Part shown: in pieces, positions 34,833-43,541 of the stretch
How the letters are laid out: each line of letters opens with the position of its first letter
Numbering within the stretch: position 1 is the first letter of the stretch
From: Flavisphingopyxis soli
Lineage (GTDB): Bacteria; Pseudomonadota; Alphaproteobacteria; Sphingomonadales; Sphingomonadaceae
Length of the DNA: 64,000 bases
Assembly (NCBI RefSeq): GCF_007995095.1
Contig: NZ_VOPY01000001.1
Coordinates: 211,001-275,000, forward strand
Direction of reading: 5' to 3'
Made by a program: the position numbers and the translations under genes
The notes under the pieces: generated by a model
The model's database searches: none
What the model saw: only the letters and a program-made list of their open reading frames with translations
Told to the model about the DNA's origin: nothing

Positions 34833-35423
34833 ATGGACATTCGCGTATCGGGCCATCAGATGGATACCGGCGACGCCCTTCGGACGCATGTCGGGGATCG
34901 AATGAACGCCATCGCCGACAAATATTTCGCCCGCGCCATCTCGGCGCACGTGACCTTCGGCAGGGCACCGCACGACGCAATCGACTGCGACATCGTCGCG
35001 CACGTCATGCAGGGCGTCGTGATGAAGGGCCATGGCCGTGCCCGCGAAGCGCATGCCGCCTTCGAAGCGGCGGCCGAGCGCGTCGAAAAGCAGCTGCGCC
35101 GTTACATGGGCCGGTTGAAGGACCGTCATGTCGGCAGCAACGGCGCCGCCACCCGCGCGCTCAACATCGACGATATCCCCGGCGACGCGGGCTACACCGT
35201 GTTCGACGGCACCGAAGAGAGCGACGATGTCGGCGATGCACCCGTCGTTGTCGCCGAAACGCGCGTCGATATCCCCGAGGCAGCGGTCGCCGACGCGGTG
35301 ATGATGCTCGACCTGCGCGACACCAACGCGCTGCTGTTCCGCAATGCTCAAACCGGCGCGCATAATATGGTCTATCGCCGTCGTGACGGGACGATCGGCT
35401 GGGTAGAGCCTGCGCGGGGCTAG
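34833..35423 (+). CDS. hpf: Ribosome hibernation-promoting factor, long form
   Basis: This 196-residue long-type HPF/RaiA binds the 30S decoding area and dimerises ribosomes in stationary phase. The N-terminal S30AE fold begins DIRVSGHQMDTGDALRTHV. The C-terminal dimerisation domain includes VADAVMMLDLRDTNALLFRN followed by YRRRDGTIGWVEP. The start ATG at 34833 has AAGGAG seven bases upstream. A hairpin with a T run follows it. A ptsN gene comes next, as is common, but no rpoN is present. Confidence 0.95.
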   Translation: MDIRVSGHQMDTGDALRTHVGDRMNAIADKYFARAISAHVTFGRAPHDAIDCDIVAHVMQGVVMKGHGRAREAHAAFEAAAERVEKQLRRYMGRLKDRHVGSNGAATRALNIDDIPGDAGYTVFDGTEESDDVGDAPVVVAETRVDIPEAAVADAVMMLDLRDTNALLFRNAQTGAHNMVYRRRDGTIGWVEPARG

Positions 35424-35458
35424 ATTTTATGGCGTCCGCCCTCTAGGGATCGCTCGTC

Positions 35459-35492
35459 GGCCGAGGCCTCGCCCCGGTCGGCCATCCTTTTT
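35459..35492 (+). terminator. Rho-independent terminator after hpf
   Basis: GGCCGA (35459-35464) pairs with TCGGCC (35478-35483), and a run of five T (35488-35492) with further T-rich sequence follows within five bases. It lies 36 bases after the hpf stop and before ptsN, so ptsN probably has its own promoter or depends on readthrough. Confidence 0.65.
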
Positions 35493-35545
35493 GTATTTTA
35501 TCGTTGTGGCACGCGCGTTTGCGGCCCGGCGAGTGGCAATGGCAT

Positions 35546-36010
35546 ATGAGCGATCTCAACGATCTCCTTTATCCGGCAACGGTGCAGGCCAAGGCGGCGA
35601 TCGAGGCGAAAAAGGCGTTCTTTCCCTACGCCGGTGCCCTCGCGGCGACCGCACTCGGGCTCGACGGCGGCGAGGTTGCCGAACGATTGCTCGAGCGCGA
35701 GCGGCTCGGCACGACCGCGTTCGGCAAGGGCGTCGCGCTGCCGCATGCGCGGCTCGAAGGGCTCTCGGGGGTCAAGGGACTGTTGCTCGAGCTCGACCGC
35801 GGGATCGATTTCAACGCGGTCGACGGCCTGCCGGTCGACGTTTTCTTTGTCCTGCTGTCGCCGGTCGATTGCGGGGCCGATCATCTGAAGGCGCTGGCGC
35901 GCGTGTCTCGCTACCTGCGCGACGAGCAGGCGGTGGCGCGGCTGCGCGGCGCCAAGTCGAGCGAAGCGCTCTATGCTCTGGTATCGGGCCAGGCGCGTGA
36001 CGCCGCCTGA
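35546..36010 (+). CDS. ptsN: PTS IIA-like nitrogen regulatory protein PtsN
   Basis: This 154-residue EIIA-Ntr family protein has the phosphorylated histidine in FGKGVALPHARLEG and the preceding FPYAGALAATALGL and ERLGTTAFGKG segments. It relays phosphate in the nitrogen PTS, which controls K+ transport and stress responses. I took the ATG at 35546 because the 14 in-frame codons before it are unconserved. Its 3' end overlaps the following thioesterase gene by 14 bases. Confidence 0.93.
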   Translation: MSDLNDLLYPATVQAKAAIEAKKAFFPYAGALAATALGLDGGEVAERLLERERLGTTAFGKGVALPHARLEGLSGVKGLLLELDRGIDFNAVDGLPVDVFFVLLSPVDCGADHLKALARVSRYLRDEQAVARLRGAKSSEALYALVSGQARDAA

Positions 36011-36488
36011 GAACGCTGCGCGCGACGTGTCGGGGCCCGGCGAAACCGCCCATTTCCGCGCGCTCGAATCGCTTTACGATTCGGCGCCGATCAACGCCAA
36101 GTTCCCTTCGGTCCTGCATATCGATGCCCCCGGCGTGGCGCGGATCACCTTCGATGTCGACGAAAGCGTCTATCACGCCGCGGGCGCCGCGCACGGGACG
36201 AGCTATTTCAAACTGCTCGATGATGCCGGTTTTTATGCCTGCAACAGCCTCGTCACCGATCGCTTCCTGTTGACCACCGCGTTCAACCTGCTGTTCACCC
36301 GGCCGCTCAAGTCGGGACCGGTCGTCGCGCACGGCCGCTGGCTCAGCGGGCGACGGCGCGTGTTCGTTGCTGAATCGACGCTGGTTGATGCGCATGGCGA
36401 GGAGGTCGCGCGCGGGACCGGCACCTTCATGCGCTCGTCGTTCGCGCTGTCGGGCCTGCCCGGCTACGCGAATCGCAGCCGCGAGTGA
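35997..36488 (+). CDS. PaaI-type hotdog thioesterase
   Basis: This 163-residue hotdog-fold protein shows the family core (VYHAAGAAHGTSYFKLLDDAG with the catalytic-type HG..D region, then FNLLFTRPLKSGPVVAHGRW). It probably hydrolyses acyl-CoA thioesters. Start choice is not certain: the GTG at 35997 gives a clean N-terminus and overlaps ptsN by 14 bases. Its stop overlaps the DUF1491 gene by 4 bases (GTGA). Confidence 0.82.
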   Translation: MTPPENAARDVSGPGETAHFRALESLYDSAPINAKFPSVLHIDAPGVARITFDVDESVYHAAGAAHGTSYFKLLDDAGFYACNSLVTDRFLLTTAFNLLFTRPLKSGPVVAHGRWLSGRRRVFVAESTLVDAHGEEVARGTGTFMRSSFALSGLPGYANRSRE

Positions 36489-36826
36489 CCGCGCAGCTTC
36501 CCGCGCGCCTCGTCGTCACCGCGCTGATTCGCTCGGTGCAGGTCCAGGGCGGCTTCGCGACAGTCTTAAAAAGCGGTAACGATGATTCCGGTTCGATTAT
36601 GCTGCAATGCACCAAAATGGGCCAGTTCGAGCGGCTGCTGGAGCGCCAGATGACGCTCGACGGAGCGTATGAATGGCGCGCAATTCCCGAAGCACAAAAC
36701 AAAAACCCGTTGGAATTAAACGATTATATCGAAAGGCGCTACGCCCAAGACCGCGATTTGTGGGTCCTTGAGCTAGACGTCGCAGACACGGAACGCTTCG
36801 TCGCTGAATTGAACGCGTTCGGTTGA
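36485..36826 (+). CDS. DUF1491 family protein
   Basis: This 113-residue protein starts with GTG in a GTGA overlap with the thioesterase. It has the DUF1491 layout (PARLVVTALIRSVQVQGGFA, then SGSIMLQCTK, YIERRYAQDRDLWVLELD). The family is a small beta-rich protein of unknown role common in alphaproteobacteria. Its base composition is somewhat lower in GC than its neighbours in the middle part. Confidence 0.8.
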   Translation: MTAQLPARLVVTALIRSVQVQGGFATVLKSGNDDSGSIMLQCTKMGQFERLLERQMTLDGAYEWRAIPEAQNKNPLELNDYIERRYAQDRDLWVLELDVADTERFVAELNAFG

Positions 36827-36996
36827 CCCCGGCCATCTGGAGGCTATTGAGCCATCCAACGCAACGCGCAGGTTGCCCTCGTCATCCAGGTCGGATGGCA
36901 TTGGGGGGGTAAACACGCAGTCGGACGACAGGTTCCCGGATGCCGGCACGCGGCCTCCATCCGGCCCAACCTTCGACCGCACAGACCGACGATTAC

Positions 36997-37692
36997 ATGA
37001 CCAATATTTTGCGCGCCGCCAGCCTCGCTGCGGTGCTTATGACTGCAGCCGGTACGTTCATTGCGACCGATCCCGGCTTTGCTTCGGAATCTGCCACACA
37101 GGCCACCATCCCGACGCTCCAGATTGACCGCGCGATGGTCGATCATTCCGGTGATGCTATCGATAAATCGCTTCGCGCGCCCGATAGTTCCCTGCCAATC
37201 CAAATTTCCGACGAGACCGCCGATGCGCCCAGTGCCATCGAAGACGCGATCGCCGATGCAGACAGCGCCAGGATCGAAGCCGCCACGCTTGGCGAACTCG
37301 TGCTGAAAATGCCGATCCCCGATACGCTCGATGCCGAAACCCAGTGCCTTGCCGGCACGATCTATTTCGAATCGAAGGGCGAAACGCTTTCTGGCCAGCT
37401 CGCCGTTGGCCGCGTCGTCCTCAATCGCGCCGCGTCGCCGCGCTTCCCCAACAGCATCTGCGGCGTCGTCTATCAGCGCAGCCAGTTCTCGTTCGTTCGC
37501 GGCGGCAAGATGCCGCGCATCAACACCGCGAGCAACTCCTGGCGCAACGCCGTCGCAATCGCGCAGATCGCCCGCAACGAGCTGTGGAAAAACGACGCCA
37601 AGGGCGCATTGTTCTTCCATGCTGCGCGCGTATCGCCGCACTGGCGCCTGACGCGCATCGCGCAGATCGACAACCACATCTTCTATCGCTGA
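36997..37692 (+). CDS. Cell wall hydrolase, SleB-like
   Basis: This 231-residue exported protein has a signal peptide (MTNILRAASLAAVLMTAAG, cleaved near FAS) and a C-terminal SleB-type hydrolase domain with AETQCLAGTIYFESKGETLSG (catalytic Glu), VGRVVLNRAAS, CGVVYQRSQFSFVRGGKM and ALFFHAARVSP. It should cleave peptidoglycan in the periplasm. The ATG at 36997 begins the signal peptide; an upstream ATG at 36940 would precede it with unlikely residues. A strong hairpin follows the gene. Confidence 0.87.
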   Translation: MTNILRAASLAAVLMTAAGTFIATDPGFASESATQATIPTLQIDRAMVDHSGDAIDKSLRAPDSSLPIQISDETADAPSAIEDAIADADSARIEAATLGELVLKMPIPDTLDAETQCLAGTIYFESKGETLSGQLAVGRVVLNRAASPRFPNSICGVVYQRSQFSFVRGGKMPRINTASNSWRNAVAIAQIARNELWKNDAKGALFFHAARVSPHWRLTRIAQIDNHIFYR

Positions 37693-37738
37693 ACATAACC
37701 GCGGCGCCCGCGCCGACACGTTCGCATCGAGCTTCCGC

Positions 37739-37767
37739 AACGCCTCGCCCTCAAAGGGCGGGGCGTT
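37739..37767 (+). terminator. Strong hairpin after the SleB-like gene
   Basis: A 13-pair stem (AACGCC-T-CGCCCT against AGGGCG-G-GGCGTT, with one T-G wobble) closes on a CAA loop 46 bases after the stop codon and 34 bases before mmcB. It has no long T run, so it may rely on Rho or act as an RNA-stability element. Confidence 0.55.
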
Positions 37768-37801
37768 GCCATGTGTTGCCGATTTGTTCTAGGTTAACCG
37801 C

Positions 37802-38305
37802 ATGGCCAGCCTTTCGCCTCCCAACTCCGATCGTGAGTCGCTCGCCAACCCGTGCGCGAGCGACGTCGCGCGCGGCGTCGCCCGGATGTTTCATGCCGCC
37901 GGCCTGACCGTGTTGTGCGAAGTCCCGCTGCCCAACGGCCGGCGCGCCGACATGCTGGCGATCGACGCCAAGGGAGCGGTGACGATCGTCGAGATCAAGG
38001 TCGCGCGCGGCGATCTTCACGGCGACACAAAATGGCCCGACTATCTTGCCTATTGCGATCGCTTCTTCTGGGCGCTCGATCCCGCGCTCGATGCGGAGTT
38101 GCTGTCGCGCGATACGCACCAGCCCGAACGCTGCGGCCTCATCATCGCCGATCGCTACGGTGCAGAGATCGTCCGCGAGGCGGCGGTCCACGCGCTCGCC
38201 CCGGCGCGGCGCAAAGCCGAGTTGCTGAGGATCGTGCGGCTGGCGATGCGGCGGATGATGGTCGCTGCCGACCCCGAGATGCTCAACCTGTACGCCGACG
38301 GTTGA
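37802..38305 (+). CDS. MmcB-family DNA repair protein
   Basis: This 167-residue protein has a PD-(D/E)xK-like nuclease core typical of MmcB: VLCEVPLPNGRRADMLAI, then VTIVEIKVARGDLHGDTKW with the EIK catalytic pattern, and YLAYCDRFFWAL. MmcB is a damage-response protein in Caulobacter relatives. The assignment rests on family pattern; its substrate is not known. It is transcribed convergently with the ankyrin gene. Confidence 0.82.
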   Translation: MASLSPPNSDRESLANPCASDVARGVARMFHAAGLTVLCEVPLPNGRRADMLAIDAKGAVTIVEIKVARGDLHGDTKWPDYLAYCDRFFWALDPALDAELLSRDTHQPERCGLIIADRYGAEIVREAAVHALAPARRKAELLRIVRLAMRRMMVAADPEMLNLYADG

Positions 38306-38323
38306 CGCCGGTCGCCGGGCGGA

Positions 38324-38968
38324 TCAGCCGCCGGGCTTGAAGATCGGCCCGTTGGGCAGCGCGTCGTCGGGTTCCGCGGAGCGCGGCGTCAGCGCATCGA
38401 GCAGCGCGTCCGAACGTGCGTCGCGCGTCGCATAATCGCGCGCGCTCAGCCCGGCGACATAATCGGCGCGATCGGGATCGGCGCCGTGTGCGACAAGCAT
38501 CCGGACGAGAACGGGCTTGCGCAACTGGACTGCACGGATCAGCGCCGTCTCGCCGCGCGAATTGGCGAAGTTGGCGCTCGCGCCAAGATCGAGCAACAGC
38601 TGCGCGGTCTCGCTGTCGCTGTTGAAAACCGCGATCATCAACGGCGAACGTCCAGCTTTGTCGAGAACATCGGGGTTTGCACCCTTGCCAATCATGAACC
38701 GGATCCATTCGGAATCGCCGCGTTGCGTGACGATATGCAGCGCGGTTTCGCCGCTGTCGCGATCAGCCGTGTTGATCAGCCCGTTTGAAGCAGTGCCCAA
38801 CAGCGTCATAACTGCGGTGCCGTCACGGTCGGTCACCGCCTTGAGAAAGCGGACCGAAGGCAGGGCTTCCTGCGCCATCACCGTTTGCGGCTGGCCGATC
38901 ACGGCAAGACCAAGGCTCAGGGCGACCGCATAGTGAAAAGACCGAAAGGAACGCATCATATCTGGCAC
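38324..38968 (-). CDS. Exported ankyrin-repeat protein
   Basis: This 214-residue protein has an N-terminal signal peptide (hydrophobic core, then TVMAQEAL). Four ankyrin-like repeats follow (SGETALHIVTQRGDSEWIR, KAGRSPLMIAVFNSDSETAQ, SRGETALIRAVQLRKP) and the protein ends Pro/Asp-rich. Ankyrin repeats are protein-binding scaffolds, so a periplasmic interaction role is likely. It is the only minus-strand gene in the 31.2-40.8 kb block. Several start codons are possible near 38968; the outermost is used. Confidence 0.85.
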   Translation of the reverse strand: MPDMMRSFRSFHYAVALSLGLAVIGQPQTVMAQEALPSVRFLKAVTDRDGTAVMTLLGTASNGLINTADRDSGETALHIVTQRGDSEWIRFMIGKGANPDVLDKAGRSPLMIAVFNSDSETAQLLLDLGASANFANSRGETALIRAVQLRKPVLVRMLVAHGADPDRADYVAGLSARDYATRDARSDALLDALTPRSAEPDDALPNGPIFKPGG

Positions 38969-38998
38969 CGATTGTTGATTTCACGCGCATGGCAGCGC

Positions 38999-39640
38999 AT
39001 GGCTGACAGCATCATGAACATTGCCTCTTCTATCACGCTCGCTTTGGCCTTGGCCAGTCTTTCGGCCTGCTCGCCATCGCCCTCGAACACCGCCGAACCG
39101 CCGCTCGCCGGCGCGTCGATCGGCGGACCCTTCAGCCTGGTAGACCAGGACGGCGCCGTCTTCACCGACCGCGACCTCAACGGCAAATACGCCATCGTCT
39201 ATTTCGGCTACACCTATTGCCCCGATGTCTGCCCGGTTGATCTGCAGAAACTGATGCGCGGCCTTGCCGCATTTGAAAAGTCCGATCCGGCCGCCGCCGC
39301 GCTGGTCCAGCCCGTCTTCATCTCGGTCGATCCGGCGCGCGACACGCCTCCCGTGCTCAAGACCTTCGTGAGGAGCTTTGGGCCGCGCCTGATCGGCCTG
39401 ACCGGGACCGACGAACAGGTCGCGGCGGCCGCCAAGGCCTATGCTGCGAGCTATCACAAGGTCGCCGGCTCGCAGCCCGACGCCTATCTGATGGCGCATA
39501 CCCAGATCGCCTATCTGATGGGGCCAAATGGCGAACCGATCGCGCTGCTTCCGCTCGACGATCCCTCGACCAGCCAGGATGAGGCGAGCCCCGCAGCGAT
39601 CGCCGCGACGCTGGCGCAATGGGTCCGCCCGGCGAGATGA
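38999..39640 (+). CDS. SCO family copper-binding lipoprotein
   Basis: This 213-residue SCO1/SenC family protein has a lipobox SLSAC within the first 25 residues and a thioredoxin-like fold with the copper motif GYTYCPDVCPVDLQ (CxxxC). A later H in YLMAHTQIAYLMGPNGE is the third ligand. It helps load copper into cytochrome c oxidase or handles thiol redox at the membrane. The start could be the ATG at 38999 or the one at 39014. It is coupled to the YcgN gene by an ATGA overlap. Confidence 0.88.
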   Translation: MADSIMNIASSITLALALASLSACSPSPSNTAEPPLAGASIGGPFSLVDQDGAVFTDRDLNGKYAIVYFGYTYCPDVCPVDLQKLMRGLAAFEKSDPAAAALVQPVFISVDPARDTPPVLKTFVRSFGPRLIGLTGTDEQVAAAAKAYAASYHKVAGSQPDAYLMAHTQIAYLMGPNGEPIALLPLDDPSTSQDEASPAAIAATLAQWVRPAR

Positions 39641-40086
39641 CCGACGACGCACCGCGGCCCGCGCCGTTCTGGGAACGCCCGCTCGCCAGCCTCGACGCCG
39701 GCGAGTGGGAAGCGCTGTGCGACGGCTGCGGCAAATGTTGCCTGCACAAGGCCGAGGACGAGGATAGTGGCCGGATCTATCCGACCAACATCGCCTGCCG
39801 CCTGCTCGACCGCGAAACCGCGCGCTGCAGCGATTATGCACACCGCAAGCGCCACGTTCCCGACTGTCTCCAGCTGACCCTCGCCAAGGTCGAGGACATC
39901 GACTGGTTGCCGCTGACCTGCGCCTATCGCCTGCGCGCCGGAGGCAAGCCGCTGTTCGACTGGCATTACCTGATCAGCGGAGACCGCGAGGCGGTCCATC
40001 GCGCGGGCCAGTCGGTGCGCGGCTGGACCGTGGCAGAGGCCGATGCCGGCCCGTATGAGAATCACCTTGTCGATTTTCCGATCTAA
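39637..40086 (+). CDS. YcgN/UPF0260 family cysteine-cluster protein
   Basis: This 149-residue protein has the UPF0260 pattern. Eight-cysteine-type spacing includes LCDGCGKCCLHK, ACRLLDRETARCSDY, DCLQLT and LPLTCAYR, with HYLISGD later. The cysteines suggest metal binding, but the role is unknown. The SCO gene overlaps its start, so the two may act together on metal or redox. Its 3' end overlaps the start region of the metallopeptidase gene. Confidence 0.87.
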   Translation: MTDDAPRPAPFWERPLASLDAGEWEALCDGCGKCCLHKAEDEDSGRIYPTNIACRLLDRETARCSDYAHRKRHVPDCLQLTLAKVEDIDWLPLTCAYRLRAGGKPLFDWHYLISGDREAVHRAGQSVRGWTVAEADAGPYENHLVDFPI

Positions 40087-40828
40087 CTCGGGCCGATCTG
40101 ACGCCGCCGCCACCACCGACGCGGCGCTCGCTTGCTATGTCACCGGCCCGTGCGGCACGGACTGGCCGCTGCGGCTCGTGGTCCACCCGCGCGCGCGCCG
40201 CCTGCGCCTAGCCTGCGACCCGGTGCGCGGCGAATTCCGCCTGACCGTTCCGCCACGCATGGCCCAGCGCAAGGCGATCGCCTGGGCCGACGGCCATCGC
40301 GGCTGGGCGCGCGAACAGGCGGGCAAGGGCGGTGCGCCCGAGAGCGTCGATAATGGTAGCGCAATACCGTTTTGCGGCGGCGAGATCGTCATCGCCTGGG
40401 ATCCGGCCTATCCGCGCGCCGCACGCCGCGTCGGCGACGAGCTTCAGCTCGGCGGCCCGCGCGAGGCGATTGCGCGCCGGGTCGAACGCTGGCTCAAGGA
40501 TCAGGCGCGCACGATCATGACGCGCGAAACGCACGAATATGCGACCCGCGGCGGGCTGGTCTGTGAAAGCGTCAGCATCGGCGACCCGCGCTCGCGCTGG
40601 GGCAGCTGCTCGGCGCGCGGCACGATCCGCTACAATTGGCGGTTGATCATGGCGCCCGAGACGGTGCGCCGCGCGACCGTCGCGCATGAGGTTGCGCATC
40701 TCGGTCATCTCGACCACAGCGCGCGCTTCCATGCACTGCACGCGGCGCTGTTCGAAGGCGATCCCGTTGCCGCGCGCGCCTGGCTACGCGCGCATGGCCA
40801 GCAGCTGCGCCGCCTGCGCTTCGCCTAG
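40055..40828 (+). CDS. YgjP-like (DUF45) metallopeptidase
   Basis: This 257-residue protein has a zinc-peptidase motif HEVAHLGHLDHSARF (HExxH plus a downstream His) and the flanking DPRSRWGSCSARGTIRYNW, which defines the YgjP/DUF45 family. The N-terminal part (LRLVVHPRARRLRL) fits too. The start is uncertain: ATGs at 40043 and 40055 both lie inside the YcgN gene. It is the last plus-strand gene of this block and ends just before the stop of the convergent PBP gene. Confidence 0.83.
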   Translation: MRITLSIFRSNSGRSDAAATTDAALACYVTGPCGTDWPLRLVVHPRARRLRLACDPVRGEFRLTVPPRMAQRKAIAWADGHRGWAREQAGKGGAPESVDNGSAIPFCGGEIVIAWDPAYPRAARRVGDELQLGGPREAIARRVERWLKDQARTIMTRETHEYATRGGLVCESVSIGDPRSRWGSCSARGTIRYNWRLIMAPETVRRATVAHEVAHLGHLDHSARFHALHAALFEGDPVAARAWLRAHGQQLRRLRFA

Positions 40829-40830
40829 GC

Positions 40831-42993
40831 TCAGTAAATCCCGCGCTGGCCGACCGGTTCCTGGTTGGGCGCGGGCAGCGGAGGCTGGTTCGGCGGTTGC
40901 GCCCGCCCGGGCTGCTCACGCGGGGCTTCCGGGCGCGCGGGTTGCGGTGCCGGTGCCCCGGGGCGTTTGCGTCCGGTCATTTCATCGATCCATTGCTGGT
41001 CGATCGGCTGGTCGGCCGCAGACGGCTGTTCGCCCGGCTGTGCGGGGGCCGGTATTTCGATCGGCATGCCGTTTTCATCGACCAGCATGCCGTTGTCGGG
41101 CGCATCGAGATACTGGTCCTGTTCGTTCGACAGGACCCAGTCGGGCAGCGTGACCTGGGTGTCGAAATTCTCGACCGGTCGCTTGGCGACCGCGATCCGC
41201 ATATAGTCGGCCCAGGCGGTCGCCGGTGCGCGTCCGCCCTGCAGCCCGCCGACCGCCTTGGCGTCGTCGCGCCCCATCCATACCGCGGTGCTCAGGCCGC
41301 TCGAAAAGCCGACGAACCAGCCGTCCTTGTTGCTGTTGGTCGTGCCGGTCTTGCCTGCCACCGGGCGGCCGATCTGCGCCGCGCGACCGGTGCCGGTGTT
41401 GACCGCGGTTTGCATCAGGTCGGTGATCCCGGCGGCGACCCAGTCGTCGACCAGCTGCGTCGGCGCCGCCTCGCGGTGCTGGTAAAGGACGTCGCCGTCG
41501 GCGGTCGTGACCTTGGTGATCGCATAGGGGGTCACCGACACACCCTTGCGCTGGATCGCGGCGATCGCGCGCGCCATGTCGATGACGCGCACTTCGGACG
41601 ATCCCAGCACCATCGACGGGTGGGTGTTGATCGGCGTCGATATGCCGAACCGGCGCGCCATGTTGGCGATCGACGAATAGCCGACCTCGTTGCCGATCTG
41701 CGCGGCGACGGTGTTGATCGAATAGGCGAAAGCGGTACGGACCGAGACCTTGCCGCTGAACCGCCCGCTCGAATTCTTCGGCGACCAGCCGTTGATCGAG
41801 ACCGGTTCGTCGACCACCATGTCCTCGGGACGATAGCCCGATTCGAGCGCGGTCATGTAGACGAAGATCTTCCACGCCGAGCCCGGCTGGCGGACCGCCT
41901 GCGTCGCGCGGTTGTAGTTCGACGTGACGTAATCGCGTCCGCCGACCATCGCACGCACCGCGCCGTCGCGGTCGAGGCTGACCAGCGCGCCTTGCAGTCC
42001 GTTCGGCGTATCCTTCGAAATCGCGTTGGTCGCCGCCTGCTGCATCGGCAGGTCGAGCGTGGTCCAGACGTCGATCGGGTCGTTGGTCTCGTCGATCAGC
42101 ATGTCGAGCTGCGGCAGCGCCCAATCGGTGAAATAGCGCGCGCTGTTCTGGTTCGACTGGCGCGCCAGTTTGACCTTGGTCGGTTGCGCCGCGGCAGCCT
42201 GTGCGGGGGTGATCGCGCCGGCATCCTGCATCACCTGGAGGACGACCGAGGCGCGGTCGATCGCGGCCTGCGCATCGGCGGTCGGCGAATAGCGCGACGG
42301 CGCCTTGACGAGGCCCGCGATGATCGCTGCCTCTTCAAGGCTCAGCTCGCGCGCCGAGTGGCCGAAAAAGCGCCGCGATGCGGCATCGACGCCATAGCTG
42401 CCGCCGCCGAAATAGACCTTGTTGAGATACAGTTCGACGATCTGCGATTTGGAGAATTTCCATTCGAGCGCAAACGACAGCACCGCCTCGTTGATCTTGC
42501 GACCGATCGAGTAGCTGTTGGTCAGGAACAGGTTGCGCGCGACCTGCTGCGTGATGGTCGATGCGCCCTGCCAACGGCGGCCCGTCCCGCGGCGTTCCCA
42601 CGCGGTATAGACCGCGCGCGCCATGCCGACGGGATCGATCCCGAAATGGCTGTAGAAACGGCGATCCTCGACCGCGACCATCGCGTCGGACATGACCGGC
42701 GGGATCTCGTCGAGCGACAGCCACTGGCCGTAATTGGGCCCCATCGAAACGATCACCGTGCCGTCATTGGCGCGGATGCGGATCGTCTGTTCGTTCTTCG
42801 ACTGCTTGAGCGCCTGGTAGTCGGGCAGCTGGTTGGCCGCGATCGCGACCCATGTGGCGAGCGCCACGGTACCGATCAGCGCGAGCGCGAGGCCACCCTT
42901 GACGATCCGCCGCAGCCAGTCGCGCCAGGTCAGCGGTCCACCCTTGGCGGGGTTCGATTTTGGGCGACCGCCGGTCGCCTTGCGCTTGGCCAT
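40831..42993 (-). CDS. Penicillin-binding protein 1A-type transglycosylase/transpeptidase
   Basis: This 720-residue class A PBP has one N-terminal transmembrane helix (GLALALIGTVALATWVAIA). A GT51 glycosyltransferase domain follows (AVEDRRFYSHFGIDPVGMA, GGSTITQQ-like GASTITQQVARNLFL, KILELYLNK-like VELYLNKVYFG). The transpeptidase has SxxK (PGSAWK, about residue 372), SxN (YSINTVA) and KTGTT (about 549). It polymerises and cross-links peptidoglycan. The C-terminal 90 residues are Pro/Gln-rich and flexible. Typical mrcA proteins are longer, so this is the shorter alphaproteobacterial form. Confidence 0.93.
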   Translation of the reverse strand: MAKRKATGGRPKSNPAKGGPLTWRDWLRRIVKGGLALALIGTVALATWVAIAANQLPDYQALKQSKNEQTIRIRANDGTVIVSMGPNYGQWLSLDEIPPVMSDAMVAVEDRRFYSHFGIDPVGMARAVYTAWERRGTGRRWQGASTITQQVARNLFLTNSYSIGRKINEAVLSFALEWKFSKSQIVELYLNKVYFGGGSYGVDAASRRFFGHSARELSLEEAAIIAGLVKAPSRYSPTADAQAAIDRASVVLQVMQDAGAITPAQAAAAQPTKVKLARQSNQNSARYFTDWALPQLDMLIDETNDPIDVWTTLDLPMQQAATNAISKDTPNGLQGALVSLDRDGAVRAMVGGRDYVTSNYNRATQAVRQPGSAWKIFVYMTALESGYRPEDMVVDEPVSINGWSPKNSSGRFSGKVSVRTAFAYSINTVAAQIGNEVGYSSIANMARRFGISTPINTHPSMVLGSSEVRVIDMARAIAAIQRKGVSVTPYAITKVTTADGDVLYQHREAAPTQLVDDWVAAGITDLMQTAVNTGTGRAAQIGRPVAGKTGTTNSNKDGWFVGFSSGLSTAVWMGRDDAKAVGGLQGGRAPATAWADYMRIAVAKRPVENFDTQVTLPDWVLSNEQDQYLDAPDNGMLVDENGMPIEIPAPAQPGEQPSAADQPIDQQWIDEMTGRKRPGAPAPQPARPEAPREQPGRAQPPNQPPLPAPNQEPVGQRGIY

Positions 42994-43105
42994 TCAGTTC
43001 CCCTGGGCGGCATCATTGCGCCCGGTCCCGACCGGCGCGTTGGCTCGCGACGCGTTTACGATAGCTGAACACGCGAAGAAAGAGGCTAGGCGTCAGGCCC
43101 CGTTG

Positions 43106-43501
43106 TCAGGCTTTGGCGTCGAGGTCGAGCGAGGTCGAATTGATGCAATAGCGCATGCCGGTTTCGCCCGGACCGTCGGGAAAGACATGGCCGAGATGGC
43201 CGTCGCATGCGGCGCAGCGCACCTCGACGCGGCGCATGCCGTGGCTGTCGTCGACATTCTCGACGACGACGCCGTCGGCGGCAGGGCTGGTAAAGCTCGG
43301 CCAGCCCGAGCCGCTGTCATATTTGGTCTCGCTCGAGAACAGCTCCGCGCCGCAGCCCTTGCAGCGATAGACGCCGGGCGTCTTCTCGTCGGTATAGGCG
43401 CCGGCAAAGGCGCGCTCGGTGCCCGCCTCGCGCAACACGTGATATTCCTCGGGGGTGAGTTCGGCACGCCATTCGGCGTCGGTCTTTTGAATCTTTTCCA
43501 T
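43106..43501 (-). CDS. msrB: Peptide-methionine (R)-S-oxide reductase
   Basis: This 131-residue MsrB reduces methionine-R-sulfoxide in proteins. It has two zinc-binding CxxC pairs (CKGCGAELF and [12 protein letters not shown]), the [10 protein letters not shown] region and the catalytic cysteine in [12 protein letters not shown]. The ATG at 43501 is taken as the start; an adjacent GTG would add one residue. It has no partner msrA here. Its promoter should be in the DNA before the type III PKS block. Confidence 0.95.
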   Translation of the reverse strand: MEKIQKTDAEWRAELTPEEYHVLREAGTERAFAGAYTDEKTPGVYRCKGCGAELFSSETKYDSGSGWPSFTSPAADGVVVENVDDSHGMRRVEVRCAACDGHLGHVFPDGPGETGMRYCINSTSLDLDAKA

Positions 43502-43541
43502 CACGCGAATGTGGGATGCTTGGGCCGGTCATGCAAGGTGC

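Noticed and set aside
40897-43068. A 723-residue plus-strand open frame opposite the PBP gene.
   Set aside because: It is an antisense shadow caused by high GC; the translated text is repetitive Arg/Asp-rich without domain signals.
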